Positions 35,036 to 64,000 of a stretch of 64,000 nt of DNA are shown here, piece by piece (the stretch's first letter is position 1; every line of letters starts with the position of its first letter). The position numbers and the translations under genes were made by a program. The DNA comes from Tyto alba (Eukaryota > Chordata > Aves > Strigiformes > Tytonidae). The notes under the pieces are model-generated. The model saw only the letters and a list, made by a program, of their open reading frames with translations. It was not told where the DNA came from and did no database searches. Location of the stretch: NCBI RefSeq assembly GCF_018691265.1, contig NW_024881313.1:6415501-6479500 (forward strand), in the 5' to 3' direction.

Positions 35036-36488
35036 CATTCTATACTTGCTAGAAGTTAGGCACGAAACTGTGAAGCGTTCCTGTTTACTACGGGTTTCCA
35101 GACGTACTACAGGACATGTGGAAATCCATTCACTGCTCGCTAATAAAAGCATTTAACCGTTTTCCGTGGATATACCTATTAAAACGTACCGCGAGCAGCC
35201 TACCACGGAATAAATGAAACCTTCGGCTAAAGTGCGTTGAATTATTAAACAAAACCTACTAGATCGCTATATTAAACACAGTGCTGGCTTTCATTTCCGT
35301 ATCCTTTCTTCATCTTCAGGCAACATTTTGTTTGCACTGGAAAGGCTCCACACCCCCAAACCCCTCCCCCACAAGCCCACCATTGTATCTGTACGAATGT
35401 GGGGAATTATGAATGGTTCCTTAAACCGGGCCGGGGGCGGGAGGGGGGTGGAGGGGGTGGGGGGGGGTGGGGGGGAAGGAGGGGGGTCGCCAAATCCCTT
35501 TGTGTGCCGCTACCAGCCGAGGGCAACGGTGCCTTCGCGTTTCCCCCCGCGCCGTCCACCATTACGCAGATGGGAAGGGAGCGTGGTCCCCCCCGCCCCT
35601 CCCCGGGCCGGGCAGCGCCGGAGCGCGGCTCCCTCGCCCCAGGACTCTCCTCTTCTTCATCATCCTCCAACTCTTCTCCACCCCTTTGTCTTTTTTTTTT
35701 TTTTTTTTTTTTTTTCCTTTCTTTCTTTCTCTTTTCTTTCCTCTCCTTCTCTTTCTCCTCCTTTCCGTAAGGCTCAGCGCAAGGGGCACGGCGAGTAATG
35801 CAGAAACATTACCATATGGGGCTCCTCCGAGGCTGAAGAGACCCCCCGCCCCCGCCCCACGCAGCCCCCCCCCCCCCCCCCCCCCCCCACAGCACGCAGC
35901 CGCGGAGGCGCTGCGCGGGAGCGGATCCCCGCTCTCCCCCGCCGCCTTCCCCCACCCCCGTACACCCTCCCCCCTCTTTTTCTTCCCCCTCTTCTTCTTC
36001 CTCCTCCTCCTCCTCCCCACCCTCCCCCCCAGACCCACGGTGCCGGGGAGCGGGATCGCCCAGGCACGACCCCGATGAATAATCCCCACAGCCTGGCACG
36101 GCGGGGGAGGAGCGGGGCGGGGGGGGGGGGGGGGGGGGGCGGGCATTGCGGTGCCTTTTCCCCTCCCTCTCCGGGATCACACCCCTCTCGCACGGGGGGA
36201 GGTGCGGCTGCCCAGCCGTTTTTGGGCGGCGGGGGCGAGCGGCGCGGACTCCCCCGGTGGAAGGGCAGAGGCGGCGCGGAGCGAGGCCGGCGCCCACCCA
36301 ACTCCGGTTTTCCTCTTCCCCCGCCCTCCAGCCCCCTCTAAACTTGTCCTGTCCTGTCCAGCCTCCCCCCAGCCCCCCCCCTCCCCGTCCTTCACCCCGG
36401 CCCTCCTTCTCCTCCTCCTCCTCCTCCTCCTGCTTCTCCGTGAGTGTGTGTGCGCCCCATCCACTCGCTAATTGAAGAGCTGGGATTC

Positions 36489-36498
36489 CTCACGTGAG
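36489..36498 (+). promoter_or_regulatory. Palindromic E-box (CTCACGTGAG)
   Basis: A perfect 10-bp palindrome with the CACGTG core at 36491-36496, a target type for MYC/MAX, USF and TFE factors. It lies about 590 bp upstream of the IGF2BP3 ATG. Confidence 0.6.
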
Positions 36499-36518
36499 AA
36501 GTTGATTTGTAGTTTGAA

Positions 36519-36524
36519 CACGTG
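36519..36524 (+). promoter_or_regulatory. Second CACGTG E-box
   Basis: A canonical CACGTG (context aacacgtggc) 28 bp from the first. Paired E-boxes near a CpG promoter are a stronger signal than one alone. Confidence 0.55.
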
Positions 36525-36667
36525 GCTCATTCAAAAAGCCGGAATATTCAAGTAATTTTTTTTTTCTTTCTCTCCCTCCCTCCTTCCCTCCCCCCTCCCC
36601 TTCTCTGTGTGGTTTTTTTTTTTTTTTTTTTATACTGAGAGGCGGCGCCTGCACGCACGTAGTGTGA

Positions 36668-61976
<25,309 letters not shown>

Positions 61977-64000
61977 GTAGGAAGTTACTTTAAAAATTGA
62001 TATCTGTGCTTAAAACTGTGTTTCTGTTTCTCTCTTTATCCACAAGACTTCTCCCCTTCCCCCACCTTTCACTTGCTTCACACACCACCCATTCTGTTCT
62101 GGGGAAAAATCCTTTGGAAGAGGGAACAATAGAGCCTTCTAAGCAATTCAGATAACTGCCTTCATTTCTGCTCTCCGAGTTAACCATAAAAAATGTTGAA
62201 ATGGATTCTTTGGTGAATGCTGACTTCCTGATGCAGTCACTCTCTTTGACTGAAAGCTTGTCCATTTTGGACCTTGCTGGTGTCTGGTGTATGAGTTCAG
62301 TAAATTTAACACAAGTTCGTATTTAAATACTTGGCCAAAACCTTTACAAAAGCAGAAATTTAATGCAGATCCTTTTTCTTTGATTTTTCTTGTTTTTGTT
62401 TGTGTTTTGGTTTTTCCTTGCTCTTCTACAGTGGTGGCATTATGGCAAATCATTCTTTCGTGCTATTACGGTTATTGGTTCTCACAGATAGGTGGTATAC
62501 TTGCTGTTCACACTCCACAAATAGTGCTACAGTTTTTTCAGTAGATGGACTACTGTGAAGAACAGATCTGCTTTATTTACTGTTTTTCTACCTTGTATGT
62601 GTTTAAAACATTGTTTTCGCATTTTGCTAGTGATAAGTCATCCTTTTGCCTGAGGGAGATTAGAGAGGTGGAGGGTTTGAGGATAAAGCTCCTGTAGCAT
62701 TCTCTGAACAGGTTTGGTTTGCCTTCTTCATCTGACTTTCTGCAGCTACATCTTTGTTTGCACTGCCTGCTTGCTTCCTAGTTTTGGAGGAAAAAATGGA
62801 GTCATTGCTCTGTCCAACTAGACTGTCAATGACAGGGTTTCTGTAAGATACCAGCACACACCTGCTCTCATTGCTTCAGCCTGTCCTTCTGGTATGTGCT
62901 GTCCATGTAAGCATTTCCTCTGTGCTTCCTGAACCTTGTGCTGCCCTCAGTTGAACTGTATCCACCTGATACCTTTTATTTCAAATTCATAACTGCCTTT
63001 TTTGTCAAGCTTTTGGGAAGAGTAGTAATAGAAATGGTTGAGGGTGACTGATCTGGGTATTAACTGATATTTTTGGTACAAACTTCCTCTGAGGATTTCG
63101 TGTAGGTGCAGTGAGTATCAGAACAGAGGCATATGAGTCAGAAAAATTTGAACAAACATGGATGTAAGCACTGTTGAGGAGAGTACATCAAAATGCTTCT
63201 ACCTGCTCGTCCCTCCTTATGTGTATGCAGTTATTACTGCTTGTATGTTATAGGTATCTACCCTGTTTTCTATCTGCTTCCTGATCTTTAAATGATTTCT
63301 CTCTCCCATTACTGCTGTTTCTGTAGTGACATCTGGTCTTAGACAGATGTTCCCTCTGCCCCACCTTTTTAAAACACGGTGTCTTCCCAAAGTTTCCAAG
63401 GAAGAGTTAAAATTGTCCCTATTAACATAATCTCAGCCTTGTCTAGATGTCCTGAATTTGCTTGTACAGACATCACATTTTGTCTGGGCATGGAATTTAT
63501 AGGGATGAGGCCCCAAAATAATGTCTACAATTCTTTTGTGTTCTCTTGCAACGTTAGGGCTGCTTGTCAAGTATGGTTTGTCCAGAAACTTCCTAAAGTT
63601 TCTCTTTGTAAATGCTGATGGTCTGTCTTTTCTACACTAAGCAGGTAAGTTTTGTGTGTTCTTAAGAGTGCTGATGACAAAATACGGCAACTGGTGACTA
63701 AATCCATCAGGGAATTGCCTTATGTCAAGTTTACCTTGGGCTCTGGTATCTTTGTTTTGGTGCTAAAGCACCTTGGAAAAACTTCCTCTGAGCTCTGTAA
63801 GAAAGTTTTTGATGATTCTCCCTTAAAACAAATCTTTCTTGCAACCAGTTGCTTGATAGGGAGAGTGAAAGATTATACATAGAGGGATTTATGTTCTTGC
63901 ATAATATTTTCTGAGGGGATGGAGTGTGTGTGTGCATGTGTGGCAGCTGGAGCAATTTTACTTAAATTGTTTCTTATAGTCCCTCTGTGCCAATCTGCTT
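61977..64000 (+). other. IGF2BP3 intron 3 (runs off the window)
   Basis: It begins with donor gtagga. I found no sequence encoding the expected continuation of RRM2, so exon 4 lies beyond position 64000. No other gene was recognised here. Confidence 0.85.

Noticed and set aside
35061..35081. Similarity to the 3' part of U6 snRNA
   Set aside because: About 20 bases (cacgaaactgtgaagcgttcc) resemble the end of U6 with gaps. No other convincing part of U6 and no terminal T run follow, so chance is likely.

Overview
The window is vertebrate genomic DNA, most likely from a bird. It has split genes with GT-AG introns, CpG islands and long homopolymer runs. I recognised no Alu, L1 or CR1 elements. 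A/C-rich low-complexity tracts of the kind common in bird genomes recur. The IGF2BP3 N-terminus also reads like a bird or reptile protein. The species cannot be fixed from the sequence alone.

Two protein-coding genes are supported, both on the + strand. (1) The 3' half of TRA2A (transformer-2 alpha, an SR-like splicing regulator): five coding exons between 1 and 9764, joined in frame to a stop at 9762-9764, then a 3'UTR of about 1.1 kb with two tandem AATAAA signals. The gene starts before the window. (2) The 5' end of IGF2BP3 (an RRM/KH mRNA-binding protein): coding exons 1-3 at 37082-37256, 38582-38642 and 61928-61976. Intron 2 is 23.3 kb. The remaining exons (rest of RRM2 and the four KH domains) lie beyond the right edge. 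The head-to-tail order TRA2A then IGF2BP3 matches the human 7p15 locus. Both products bind RNA, one in nuclear splicing and one in cytoplasmic mRNA stability, but nothing shows that they work together.

The 26 kb between the genes (about 10.9-36.5 kb) has no recognisable protein gene. It holds a probable MIR/CORE-SINE relic near 16.2 kb, several short tandem duplications, a GC-rich block at 16.5-18.2 kb, an AT-rich stretch at 25.9-31.9 kb and three CpG-rich islands at 24.9-25.8, 32.0-33.1 and 34.8-35.0 kb. The 32-33 kb island looks most like an unannotated promoter: it has two identical NF-Y type CCAAT boxes 54 bp apart, GC boxes and a (GTCCC)9 repeat. Just downstream is an ATG-led exon candidate whose splice phase matches IGF2BP3 exon 1.

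The IGF2BP3 CpG island (about 35.4-38.5 kb) carries two CACGTG E-boxes, a short upstream ORF and very long T tracts around the presumed 5'UTR. I found no CRISPR array, operon, tRNA, intact transposon or other clearly new system. The interest lies in splicing and promoter details.
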